From assembly GCA_026724425.1 (NCBI GenBank), contig JAIUCV010000002.1, forward strand, positions 6,763,001-6,827,000: DNA of 64,000 nt, read 5' to 3'. The notes under the pieces were generated by a model, which had not been told where the DNA came from, did not search any database, and worked only from the letters and a program-made list of their open reading frames with translations. The translations under genes and the position numbers were made by a program. This document shows, piece by piece, positions 24,700 to 37,800 of this stretch (position 1 is the first letter of the stretch; every line of letters begins with the position of its first letter). Source of the DNA: Erythrophleum ivorense (lineage: Eukaryota; Streptophyta; Magnoliopsida; Fabales; Fabaceae).

Positions 24700-25925
24700 T
24701 ATAATAAGTATTAAATATATATTATATTAATATAAAAATAATATTTTTTTAATTTAAAATAAATTAATTTATTGTTTTTAGTACAATAAATAACATCAAA
24801 ATAAAATTTAAAAATATATTTTAATAAGTTATATTTTAAATAAAAATTAACATTATTTTTAAAAATATTTTAATCATAATTTAACTTTAGAAAGCTAGTT
24901 TATATCTTTATAGTAGAGACAAGAGTTCTCTAGTTTAAACATTTCTTAATGAAGTAGAGGGAATTTATTCAAGACAAAATAATTTAATAAAGAATAAAGA
25001 TATTTTTTATAATAAAAAGAAGTAACAAAAAAATAAATTACATAAAGGTTTAAAGAAGCATTCCTCATTTCCCTATTTGATAAATCTATGTTTTATATTT
25101 GTTCCAATTGTTAATAAGCATATTTTGAGTCTAATACATCTAAAGTTTATAATTATTTTTAAATTTTTGCTATCATTAAGAGAATTCTAAGGTTATACTA
25201 CCTTTAATCTTATATATAAAAAATTTTATGAGATTTAATTTTGTTTAAAATATAAGAAACAAATCACTAAAATCTGATATATTAATTATAGTATTCTAAT
25301 TATAATTTTTATTTAATGAGTTTTTCAAATTATGAATAATAGTTATCATTAATTTTAAAGAGAAAGTACATACATTAAATAGGAGTATTTTTTAAAAATA
25401 ATTTTTATTTATGATAAAATTAAAAATATTAATTACTTTTAACTAACCTTTTTAATCTCTGTGAGTTAGTTATCTGTTTTTTATATATGAGACCGAATAT
25501 AGTATTTCGTAAAATAAAATAAATTTTTAAGCAAATAAAAAGGAGAATAAAAATGATAATGGAATCTTGCGACCTAAAATCACATTTGGTATTATGTGGA
25601 AATGAATAAGAATATCTTGCCATTTTAATATTTGGTTGAGTGAAAAATAATATATGAATGTAAATAAAAGGTTAAAAAAAACCAAAATGCCTTTGGAGCT
25701 AAAAACGTATTAAAAAAATAATTTTTGTTAATTATTGTAAAATTTAAAAAAATTACGGTTGAATACTCAAGTTGAAGATATTTATAATTTTTTATTAAAA
25801 ACTTTACATTTTAAAATTATTTTTAAATATCAAATGATAAAAAATTTTAATTATATGGTAAAATTATAATTTAGAATCTCAAATTAAAAATTGTTGTTCT
25901 TAAAATTCTTTAAAATAATTTCAAA
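24700..25925. other. Very AT-rich intergenic sequence
   Basis: Low-complexity A/T sequence with no gene. Sequence near 25575 (aaaatcacatttggtat) is roughly inverse to sequence at about 26140-26160 (actaaacacaccttaagg), hinting at the ends of another decayed MITE. The pairing is weak and not called. Confidence 0.5.
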
Positions 25926-26569
25926 TTTTAATGTATTTTGGTATAAAATATTACTATCATTTAAGAAAAAATATATTTTTTATTTTCAAGAGTAATTTTT
26001 CTTACCATTATGGATGAAATGACTAGTGTCACAAAAATATGGGACAAGATCCTTCAAGTATTTCACTTCTAACCTGCCAAACATACTTTTGATTTTTCCA
26101 TATCCTTTTTCCTCTCTCTTTCCTGACCTTCCTCTTCAATTATACTAAACACACCTTAAGGATTGCCCGTTACTTGCATACAAGTTTAGTTTAGTGGGAG
26201 ATAATCGCTCAAGCACCTATAATCAATTGCATTCATATTTATTAAAATTTATTGTCTTTTAGTATAAAATATTATTGTCATTTAATGAAAAATAATATAT
26301 ATATATATATATTATCTTTAACTATATTTTATTTTATCAATTTGGATGAAATGATTGATGTTTCAAAAACATGAGGCAAAATCCTTCAAATATTTCACTT
26401 TTAACCTACCAAACATATTTTTGATTTTTTCTATATCCCTTTTTTTCTCTCTCTTTCCTCACTTTCATTTTCTCTCATACCAAACACACTCTAAAGATTA
26501 CCCATTACTTGCATACAAGTTTAGTGGGACATAATGGCTCGAGCACCTATAATCAATTGTACAAATAAC
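25926..26569 (+). repeat. Direct tandem duplication of a ~300-bp unit
   Basis: Copy 1 (about 25926-26229) and copy 2 (about 26245-26569) share long matching blocks in the same order: gtataaaatatta, tggatgaaatga, atccttcaa, tttcactt, ctttttcctctctcttt-like pyrimidines, ttacttgcatacaagttta and agcacctataatcaattg. Copy 2 carries an (AT)n expansion at about 26297-26314. There is no coding potential. Confidence 0.8.
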
Positions 26570-28704
26570 TATTACTATTGCCTATAAATAAGGGGACTAT
26601 CTTTAATTTTGGTATGCTCACTTAAACTTTGATGTTACTTTGTTAAATTACTCTCAAAATTCTTTTAACTTAAATATTGAAGGTGCAAACCAGAATTTTA
26701 CTCCCCTTGTAACTTTTTTCCAATTTCATCAATCAAACTAGCAAAGTGATTACTGAATCTTAAACATCATAATCACCAATATAATCAATTAAACAAAACA
26801 AATTGATTCGTTAAATTTTTCAAAAAGATGAACAAAAAAATAGGCCATAAATAGAAACATTCTTAGAATGGAAGGTTATATGAATCTCAAACCTAAACCT
26901 CACAAAAGACAATTTGAATTCTTTCCGTTTTTTTTTCCTAAAATTTATAATGCCAATTTTAAATAGAAATATATATAAAATATGTAAAATTTATTACTTA
27001 AATAGATTCTATATATTCAAATGAACCCAAACCCTACATACTCTACATTTATTTATTTATTTATTTTTTCTAAAATTAACATTATCAGTTTACAAGATAA
27101 TTTGAGAGTATCCATTTTACATAAAAAGAGCACTGCATAAAGGAGGGCAAGGTTATTTTCCTTCTCATTAGCAAACTCATTGAACATGGTATTTTAGAAA
27201 CTCTGACGTTTTCTTGAAATTTCTATTCCATTAAATCGATTGCGTCCATCCCATCATCTGTGAACACTTCAGAATTGAGATTGGTCAATATGTGAATTTT
27301 CGATCATGGATTCAAGGAAACACCCAAAGAAAGGGCCGCATTGAGTTAAAAGAAGGTTCTGACGAACAGAGAATGATCGCACACCAATGAAAATGGCAAA
27401 AGAGAAACTGCAAGTTATAACCTCGAGTAAGATTCAAATCAAGGTGTTACCACTAAACCAAAGCACTTGTTAAAAGTTACAACTTATAATAATTCGATGA
27501 AACTGTTTTCTTTTAATATATTATATAACTATAAAAATAAAAGATAAATCCTTTTCTACTACAAAACCATATCAATTTATATATATTTTTATAATCTAAA
27601 ACTTATACTTTTATTATTTATATTTTGTATTATTATAGATGTATTATCTTTATTAATATATGTAAAGGAAATTTAGTATTTTTGTTTTATTAATTTATTT
27701 AATTGATAAGTATTATATTTTTAATTAATATATATTATATTGATTCCATCATAGTTGAACTAAACTGCCACCTTCTATGATTCATTGATCCAATCCATTT
27801 TTAAGATATTGTTATTTTATTTCTTTACTAACAAAAAAAAATTTATATCAAATTATTTATATTTTTATTATTAAGTGCTCTAATTAAAATATAATAGATG
27901 TCTGAATCTTTAATTAAAATAAAGTGAGTATATGATTTTTATAAATAATTATTTAATTATTTAATTAAATTATATATTTATATTTTTATTAAAGAATTTT
28001 ATATTTGTAATGTTATAATTGAAAATTTTGATAGTAAATAATTTTATCATAATTTATTTTTTAGAAAAATTTAAAAATCTATCTGTAAGAATAAAAACAA
28101 ACGACCTTTTTTCAGAAGTCCAAAATTTAGTGTCTCTAATGATTTGATGAAAGTGAAAAACACTTTGTTTGTCTGAGAGATTAATTCTGTGATTTGCCTG
28201 CTAGTCGCTTATCCAATGCATGTTGCTGGGTAGTTGGTCAGGCATTCTACCGGTTCATTACTCTCCCGCTTGTTATCATGCGATTGGACGCAAGCAAACG
28301 GCTGTTGAACCCTGGAGAAAAGCGGATAAGGTAATTTCCCACTTGTATGTGTTGAAAAACGCAACAAGTATATGGGCCGCCAACACCTTCCACCCCCCCA
28401 AAACAAAAAAAAAAAAAAAAGAAAAGAAAAAGCGGGGGACTGTTCTTCATCTGAAGAATGTTTCTATAACATTTGAAAGAAAGGGACGAATTTAATTTGT
28501 CGAGGTGGGGTATCTACTATGCCCGGCGATGCGAGCAAAGTGGAGTGCCCCATTTTCACCTTCCATGTTATGATTCTCAGTCTCAGACCTCGTATTCTCC
28601 ATTTCCATTTGTTTTCTTGAGAAAGGTCTCATGTCTTTCCATTCAATAGCCCTAGAAATACCCCCTGCAAGTGACTCCGCTGCTAGCTCTGCTTCACTCA
28701 GAAA
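26570..28704. other. AT-rich spacer leading into the BTL3-like promoter
   Basis: No gene recognised. The 27180-27440 segment is less AT-rich but carries no convincing frame. An A-rich purine tract lies at about 28399-28433. The last 200 bases are probably the leader of the downstream carrier gene; ATGs at 28519 and 28631 begin short frames that would act as upstream ORFs if transcription starts that early. Confidence 0.5.
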
Positions 28705-31700
28705 ATGCCACCACTCGAATTATGTTACTCACAGGAACAATCTTGTCCTCCGATTTTGCTCAAATTGAATTCGAATGTTGGCTCATTCACTGGAGGCGGC
28801 TTGTTTCTCGAGCCCACAATTCCTGATTCCTTTACTCGTTTGATTTCGTCTAGAATTCCTCCCGGCGCTGCTTCTTATTCGGTTTCTTCGGCATTCTATC
28901 CCCAGCAACCGGTGGTTTTTGGAGGTGTCCGGCGACCGAGGAGGGTTTCGGCTGCCGCTGGTGGTTGGTTTTTGTCGGCGAGCTTGAGAGGTGGTAAATT
29001 TGTTGGGGACCCCAAAGTATACGCAGTGCAAAATGGAGACGAGAGCTACGAGAAGGCTGCTTCGGATGGCGCTGGTACAGTTGTTGGGCAAGGAAAGTCG
29101 CAGAAGGTTAGGGTGCGAGGCGGCACTGCTATGAACACCACCAAGCATCTATGGGCTGGTGCTATAGCTGCCATGGTTTCTAGGTATATTTTTTTGCAGT
29201 GTCCTTATCTGGAAAAGTGGGCTGGGGCCATACTACTACGTTTTGTTTTCTCTCTGGCGTTGTTCTCAATTTGCTGATTTGTTTACAAAGATCTTTTATA
29301 TGCTGTTATTTATCACACATTGCTCCAAATTTCTGTAACGCAGTCCTTTAGAGGTTTATATCACAGTGTACAAGTGTAAGGTAGCTTGATTTTGAAGTAA
29401 CTGGGAAATGCATAGTGATGCACTAAATGCATAAATGATTGGTATAGACAGGCCAGTTCATGTCATTGAGGTCGCATGCTTCCAGTGATACACACAGATG
29501 AATGATCTTCATACACTGTTGCATGCACTGCATAACTGATGTTTTATACTCTATTATGTGATGGTATTATATCAATATCTTTTTGCATTATGTATAGTTT
29601 AAGACCATCACTATTGTGTGAGGCAAAGCAGCTGAAATTACCTGGTTTATGTCAAGGGATTGATTTGAGTTTTCTTCTAGTCACTTGTTGCACTTATTTT
29701 ATTATCGTAATCAAGGGATCTAATGTGGCAACTTCCATGAAATAGTAACCACCTTTACCTAGATAATTTGTAGGAGATGCCAATCAAGTAATACTTTTTC
29801 CAAATAATAATATAATGAATATTTTACCTTAGTTAGTGTCTGCAATCAAGGAAAATAATATTTCTTTGCATTTCGAACTAAAAATACTGTTCATTTTGTG
29901 GGTGTGGATTTTTGTAACTCTGGGGAAATTGCCTTTTTGATTTGGTTCAACATTCAAAATTCCTTTTTTTTTCCTATCATTTATTTCAACCTATTTGAAT
30001 GCCTACTATATGGTTTCGCATGATAACTGTAATTTTTGTTTCCTATACTCTTTTTTTAAATAACAATGCATTTGCCTTTACCAGAACCTGTGTTGCCCCA
30101 CTTGAAAGACTTAAGCTGGAATACATAGTTCGGGGTGAGCAGAAGAATATATTTGAGCTTATTAAAACAATTGCAGCTTCTCAAGGATTGAGAGGCTTTT
30201 GGAAGGGTAACCTTGTTAATATTCTCCGAACAGCTCCATTCAAAGCAGTTAATTTTTGTGCTTATGATACATATAGAAAGCAGCTACTCAGATTGTCTGG
30301 AAATGAGGAAACTACCAATTTTGAGAGGTTTATTGCTGGTGCTGCGGCTGGAATCACTGCTACCATTATTTGCCTCCCACTCGACACTGTATGTGGGAAT
30401 CTTGAAATATAATCTCTTTGTTTTCTCTTTTAATGGCTCAACCAAAGCAAAACACGCACATGTCCATACTGCTTTGATATCAATAGCTCTTGAATTCTTA
30501 ATTTATGATAGTCTCGACCAGTTGGCTTTCTATTATTGCAATTTTGTAGGATTGATCTTTTTCTGTGGTAGGAACTGATCAACAACTTTCTAGTGTGTCC
30601 AATGTCCATCTGGTCTCCAGGTCTTGGTGTGAACAATTGTTGAACTAACTCTGCAATTTTTACTTTCCCTGCTTAAGGGGACATGGTTACTTTTCATAAC
30701 ATGAAGAGTGTTGGTCAACTATATGTACCTTTCAGGTCTGAATTCTTCCATTCAGAATGGTGATTTGGGCATGTTTTGGCTAATTAAATATCTGTCAACT
30801 TTTGTCTCACTTTTTTGAGTGTTCAGGATTCAGCTGTAGAGTAAGATACACCACATTGTACCAAACACTTAGTTTTTACGTCATGGACAAGACAAGAGTG
30901 CTTAAAGCTTTAAAGTTCTTATTTGAAAATAATGACTCTTGACAAATTTTGTTTGTCAAAAATTTCCTGTTAATGCCTATATAGAGTCCTATTCACCATG
31001 TAAGCGTGGCCCTCCTTTAAAATGGTTCTTGTGAAACAATTAGAAACATGGGAGAAAATTGTTGAGAACTTTTTCTGTTATTCTGATATAATTCTTATGA
31101 AAAAGAATGAGAAGTAAAATTTGTTCCTGCTTTGTTGGCATGATCTTCTCTCTTCCTGTCCAAATCGCTGGTCACCTCGTGACTCTTTATTTTTATAATT
31201 ACATATCAAAAGTCAAATAAATAAGGAAGAGTGCAATTGGCATAGTTGCATAAGATGTGTACATTTTTTTATACCCCTTCCCCATATATATATACATATT
31301 TTTAATGGAGCTTATATTCTGACATGGAAAAAATGGTACAACCTGCAGTTGCATTGTTCCTATTTATTTGCTTCAATTTCATTGTGAGCACCCAAAGCAA
31401 ATAAAGTAGGTTTTGTAGTGAATCAAAAGCATATACAATTAATTATTTTGCACAATCACTTGGAAGTCTGAAGTATGTACTGTCTTTCAGATTCGAACCA
31501 AGATAGTGGCACCTGGTGGGGAAGCCTTGGGTGGTGTAATTGGAGCTTTTCGCTACATGATCCAAACTGAAGGATTCTTTTCTCTTTACAAGGGTTTAGT
31601 GCCATCAATTATAAGTATGGCTCCGTCTGGTGCAGTTTTTTATGGAGTATATGATATACTGAAGTCCACATATCTGCATTCACCAGAAGGAATGAAAAGA

Positions 31701-32698
31701 ATCCGGGACATGCATAAAGAGGGGCGGGAACTAAATGCCTTCGACCAGCTTGAGTTGGGGCCAATAAGGACATTACTGTATGGGGCTATTGCTGGTGCAT
31801 GTGCTGAGGCGGCTACCTACCCATTTGAAGTGGTAAGGAGGCAGCTTCAAATGCAAGTCCAATCTACTAAATTAAGTTCCTTAGCAACTTGTGTCAAGAT
31901 TGTGGAACGAGGAGGCATTGCAGCTCTCTATGCAGGACTTATTCCCAGCTTATTACAGGCATGCAAAATTTTTAACTTCTGGATCTCTCTCTTTTTCTTT
32001 TCCTGGCCTTTGTAAATTTAGCTGTCTGGATACCTACTTAATACTTCTTAAGGAACCAGGATGATTATGCACTAGGCTCCAGTTCATTCATATATGATGA
32101 TTTGCTGGATTAGGAGTTTTTTGGTTCTCTAATATGGATAATTTAGACTGTGGTTCATATAGCATGATGTTTCTAATGATTCCTCATTATTTACATTCTA
32201 CATCACATTGTGTTACAAAGTTATGTAGTGATCAGAAGTTGGCCTTGCTTCTATGTGTCTTGTTGTGATATGAATGATTTTTTACTATTTCCTTTTAGGA
32301 CTATTTTACCCAGCAGTATCCCATAATTTAAATTGACACATTGGTGATATTAAGTTGTGTCATTGTAGACTTTACCTTGAAACTTCAATTTTATTGCATG
32401 CAGAAATTATTTGTTCTGTTTGTCAACAAAGTATATAGAATAGGGACCATAACCAAAACACTCTGCTGCTTTAGTATATCTTACTCTGGGCTAAAGATCT
32501 TTATTAGGTGTATGCTTTAATTTTATTTAATTGTAATGATACTTCTATGAATTTCAGCATGCTGATTTTAATAACGCTTACTAAGCATGAGGTTTAATAA
32601 ATTTCTCATTTTAATTATCCCATGTACAGGTACTTCCTTCAGCTTCAATAAGTTACTTTGTCTATGAATTCATGAAGATAGTTCTCAAAGTGGAGTAG
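28705..32698 (+). CDS. BTL3-like mitochondrial adenine-nucleotide carrier
   Basis: Four exons: 28705-29183, 30085-30388, 31491-31958 and 32630-32698, giving 439 aa. Mitochondrial carrier family members have three ~100-residue repeats, each with Px[DE]xx[KR]. Here the signatures are PLERLK (165-170), PLDTIR (258-263) and PFEVVR (372-377). A long N-terminal extension of about 140 residues, rich in Ser, Gly and Arg, precedes the first repeat, as in plant BTL proteins. The stretches NTTKHLWAGAIAAMVSR and PSGAVFYGVYDILKS and the ending EFMKIVLKVE match the BTL2/BTL3 branch closely. The expected role is adenine-nucleotide transport across the inner mitochondrial (or possibly plastid) envelope; the substrate is inferred. 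Intron 3 has the donor CAG|GCATGC, a GC-AG intron; no usable GT lies nearby and the joined LLQ-VLPSASISYF is exactly what the family requires. Introns are 901, 1102 and 671 bp. The TMEM135-like gene follows in the same direction. Confidence 0.9.
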
Positions 32699-34862
32699 GC
32701 AACAAGTAGATCCTCAGGTATGTATCATGGGAAGATTTAGAATGATTAGTAGACGTGCGCCCAACTGGTCACTCTGGCTGCATGTATTACCAACAAAAAA
32801 ATTTTGGACTGACTCAACAGTCAACCTAGCCAGGCTTAAAGTCTGCAAATAGAATTATTTAGTCATTGCCAGAAGTTGACATTATTTCTTCTTCTTTCTG
32901 CACATTTTGTTTGCATTTGTTATCTGGCCTTTGGTCTTAGATCATCTATATGAGTTATTCCATTGCTTTCCGGAGGAACATATCATATCAATACTTCATA
33001 AGGTACCAAATGTACTTGCCGCCTATAAATTATAGTGATTTTATCCAGTGTAGTGTTTATCTCTTAATTAGCTGTATGATAACTCATTGATTCTAAGACA
33101 ATGTCATGTGAATATTTGCCATTACCTTTTCATGCGAGCATAACTTCTTATGTATGGTACCAAACGGAGTTCGGTTGCCTTTCATCCTATTGGATCATCC
33201 ATGAGAACATGTATCATTTTAAGATATAGGCCAAACAGAACACGTTACAAAGTGTTTTTAGTAAATTGCTCTGTCCTGCTCTGTCTCTAGTAAATTTTAA
33301 CTTCATAAATTGCTCCCCCCTCCCCTCCTCCCTCTCCAATTTTTCCCCCCCTTTCTTCTCTTTTGGGTGCCGACAGAGGAAAGAGGCAGATGGACTGGAG
33401 ACTAGTGGTCGTCTCCTGATCTCTTTTTTTGGGTGGCAAGGGCCGACAGAGGCATAGGGACAGGAGACTGGTGGTTGCCTCTACACTCCAACTTCCTCCC
33501 ACCTCATTTATATATCCTGACTTTAGGGATTATTTCACAATAGCTTGTTGAACAACTCTGTATTTTTCAATTTCCGGTATACCAAGTTTTTTTTTGGGTC
33601 AATAAGTTAGGTCTACTAATTAAGTAACATGATACGGACGTCTGCTGTCCTCGTTGATGGAAGGCATTTGATGCTCATTGCAAGTAGGAGGATGAAGTCC
33701 AACCTTCCAAATTCATTAGGGATGAAGGTTAATTTTTCTAAATTAGAGTCAAACGTTCAAAATCATACAATGTAAATTAGTTCTTAAAATAATACTTTCA
33801 TGTTCTCGACTTTTTTTTTTAATCTTCATGGAAACTATTCAACGTAAGAATCACCCCTCGAATGTATATCAGAAAAAAAAAATTGTTAGTCTGTTTCTAA
33901 TTTATTCACTTGATAAGCATTCAGTTATTTCAGAGAAAATTACTAATAGGTGTCACATAAAACATATATTTTATAATGGTGCATCTGCTGTATTTCCTTC
34001 TTGTAAAATTATCCTATGAATAATTACTATATATCATTATATTATAGAGGTATTTCAGCATAAAATTAGTGTTGATAGAATTTAAAAGCATAAAACTAGG
34101 TACTGTTCTGGAAAAAAATTAATTTTGAATATGAGTATTTAATATAAACTAATTTTTTAGAACTGAATTATTATTTTCAACATCTCATATTTACATATTT
34201 AAATTGTGATAATTAAAAATGTAATTTTTTTTAAAACAAAATTGCCTCAACTATAGTAGATATCTGTGGCACCTGCTGTAAAATAGGCGCCGAACAGGTA
34301 GTATTGTGGAATATGAAATACGCATAATTCTCTATTGAGAATCTTAGTTATCAATCACCATGCAATTTTTTTCTTTTTGTAACATTAAAAAACATTTGTT
34401 GAAGAAGTCTTTTTTCTTTTTTTCTTGAATTTTGAGAAATTTTGCTTTTCAGGAGAAATTATCCAACTTTTAAAAATATAGTAAAAGTCATTATAAAATA
34501 AAGAGGAATCAACAATAGTTTACTCTTAAACCTACTAAAATTAGTTAGTGTTAAAAAACAATCAATCAGATTGATGTGGTCTGGGCTTATGGTGGGCTCG
34601 GCTCCGGCTACTTCTACCAGGCACTCGGCTCGGGGCTTTCGGCCATTGTACTGGCATTTGTGGAAAAAGGGGGTCAGCATTCCAATTTTAAAAGCATACA
34701 CACAAATCCACAATTACACGGCTCCATTTACGGCTTTATGCGACTCAATATTCTCCCTTCGTTTTCGCTCTTCGCTTCGAAAAACTTCCCTCCCGGCTGT
34801 TTCTTTTCTGCTACGAGGCCTGCATTATCACCTTCACTCGGTGCTTCCTGTCAACTGCCGCT
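32699..34862. other. Intergenic region between BTL3-like and TMEM135-like genes
   Basis: It starts with the carrier's 3' untranslated region, where a gtatgt after 32718 could begin a UTR intron. A C-rich tract lies at 33315-33355, and an imperfect direct repeat of about 55 bp (33365-33418 and 33431-33482) shares ccgacagagg and ggagact. The rest is AT-rich. Open frames at 34571-34968 overlap the promoter and leader of the next gene and have no domain. Confidence 0.5.
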
Positions 34863-37800
34863 ATGTCGCCGTCAGGCGACGGGTCCTCCGAAGCTCACGG
34901 CTGCTGCTTATGCTGTCTCGATGCGAACAATGTTTCTCACAATGATGACGGTAGATCTCTTGATGTGAATTGCAAACGTTGTAGAAAATCCGGTTCTTCT
35001 CCGTCGTCGTCGGGGTATTCATATTTATTTAGTCTCGATATGGTCACATTGAAGGAGTGGGAGAAGCTGAGGAGAATTGTCATTGCCTCAGCCAAAGGCT
35101 TCACGATTGGAGCTGGTCTAAAGGGTGGTCTTGCTCTTTTCTCGATCTTAGCTCGTTTGAAACAAAGAAAGGCGCTAAATTCTCTAAGGTAGAACTCATG
35201 GAATATGAGATACTCGAATATTGGATTGTAGAATACGGGTGGCAAGTCTATTTACCATTCTTTCATTTTATAAATAAAATATATGTTTCTTATTCCCTGA
35301 TATAGGAAGGAGGTTGTGATAACAAACAGTGAAGCAATTGTTACGGCTGTAAAGGAAACATTGAGATACGGTCTTTTTCTTGGAACCTTTGCTGGGACAT
35401 TCGTATCCATGGATGAGCTTATTGGTGCTTTGGGTGGTCACCGCAGGCACGTTCTCTTCTGTATAATCAATTTTTGTTTAGTGATTAAAATTTGGGTTTT
35501 ATGAAGTTTATGATTAGTCTCTCAATTGTTGTGATTTTGATTCGTATTTTTCATTCTAGTTCAGGACAGCAAGATGGAGGGCTCTGTTGGCAGGGGCGAT
35601 TGCTGGCCCATCCATTCTTCTGACTGGCTTAAAAACACAGCATACAAGCTTGGCCATTTACATACTTATGCGTGCTGCTGTCTTGGCATCTCGATGTGGG
35701 ATTAAGAGCAAGCGGTTTGGGAGAATTTGTAAACCTCTCACATGGAAGCACGGTGACATTTTTCTTATGTGTCTCTCCTCGTCCCAAATATTGTATGTGC
35801 CCTTTTTTACTTGGATAAGTATAATATTAGCATGGCTGTGCATGTGTGCTTTATCATTTTCTCTCATTTCTCTCTGATAAGTAATCCTATCTTTCACTTG
35901 AGGAGCTGATAGTCAGAAGCTGATGCTTGATCCCAACGGTTATGTTAAATTCACTAATGAAACGTGCCACATTCTTCATTATAAAATTTCGAATATATAC
36001 TTAATAGTAAAATCATGTCCTGTCAGATAAAATACCTGAATAAGATGTCAGGTGACTGAGCTAGTTTATTACGTGGGCTTTAATCATGGACTTCTGTCAG
36101 TCGTCACTGCATGGTTGTATTCCAATATTTACTAGTTTTGCCTATGTAGGTTTTTTTCCCCCCTGCCAATGCCTATGGTAGGTTAAAACTGCAGGGCTTT
36201 GCGTTGTCTTAAAAGTTCAATATATATTTAGCTTAAATGTCCAATGCTTGACACAGAGCATGTAATGTGGACCTATAGCGGCACGGTAAGTTTAAAACTT
36301 CCAAACAAATCACAAGGCAGAAAGAAAGAGAAGGAAAACTGAGAAGCCAGGTGTCCATCTGAATATTCTTCTTGATAACCCTCGCCACTTTTCTGATGAC
36401 TGGAAAATTTTCTAGTACTCTTGCAATATTGAAAAACTGAGTACTACTGGCACTAACATTTTGACATATAAACTATTATTTTCTAAAATTTAGGATCAAG
36501 CTCTACCATGATTTAAAAATAGATTGCTTGGCAACACATAAATGACAATACTATCTACTTTTCAGGACTACAGGTGTATTAAAAATGCGCTCGTGAGACT
36601 AAAATAGTTTTATACAAAAAGATTAACAGAAGCGGCAAAATATTTTGGTAATTGGTTGCAGGTCTGCATACATATTAAAGCAAGAGAGTTTGCCTTCTTC
36701 ATATAAGTCATTTCTCAACAAACATGGTGGAAAGGATATTGTTATCTTACAAGGTGTAAAAGATATAGCAAGTGGCATGCCTTTTACTAATTTGGAAGCA
36801 ATACATAAATACTACAAGGCCAAGGGCGTCGATGTGCAACTAGATCCAAAAATGGAAGTTCCTTGCTCGGTATGGGAATAAAGATTTTATGATTCTTATC
36901 CGTTTCTTTATTTCTCAGTAACTGTAGTTGCTATTTTCCTGTTGCAATTTGCAATAAATAAAGTAAAAGGAAAAACATAGTTATCACATATTTAATGTTT
37001 AATAAATATGCACTATCAAAATTAGAAACTGGAAATGCATTTGCTTCAGCATGTAGATGCCAAATTTAGCTTGGAAATATCAGTATTTCCTGCATTCACA
37101 GTAATTAAAATTTATCTTATATAATGACAGTAACATCAATTCTTCATCATGATCGGTCCCATTAGAGATGAAACTCGTATGGGAACTGTTAACTCATATA
37201 TTTGATAAGGAAGTACATGGATGCTAAATGTTTGTAGGTTTGTATTTTTCGTGGACTCTCTGGTAGAAACATATTCTGTATTTCTGTCACTTTACATATG
37301 CTGTATCGTAGTTTTATATTGACTGATATCTTGCAGATTATCCATGAGAATCAGTCATGTGGTGGACATTTTCTTTCCTTTCTCATTGAAGCTTACAAAA
37401 GGGCATTATCTGTTTATCTTCCAGTTTATCTGATCCCTGCACTCTTAGTTCACAGACAAGGACTTATAAAGAGGTGAGCACTTAATCTAATATCCATTTT
37501 CTCCTTTGTGAAGATCTTATGAAACGTGCCTATGTTTTATATGGTTATAATTTCTCTGAATGCAAGAATTCCCAAGACGCATGTAGTCCTTTGGCAATTT
37601 GGAAGGATTGCATTTGTGTAATGCTTTGACATGTAATTATGGCATATTATGTGAGATGATAATCCTTTGGCCTTATTGCTCATCATAAACATTCTTTTGT
37701 GCAGGCCTTATACAATATTAGCCAAGGGTATTGTTGGCACTGCAAGATCAAGCTTGTTTCTGTCTGTTTATTGCTCATCTGCTTGGTTAGCATCTTTTTA

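Noticed and set aside
25571..26160. Possible ~590-bp MITE overlapping the tandem duplication
   Set aside because: The proposed ends match only loosely and no target duplication is visible.
27421..27470. Phrase resembling a tRNA-like genomic repeat (gattcaaatc then accactaaaccaaag)
   Set aside because: It lacks a full cloverleaf; short phrases of this kind are common in plant intergenic DNA.
34571..34968. Two overlapping frames (124 and 130 codons) upstream of the TMEM135-like gene
   Set aside because: They cover its promoter, leader and exon 1 in other frames and show no domain.
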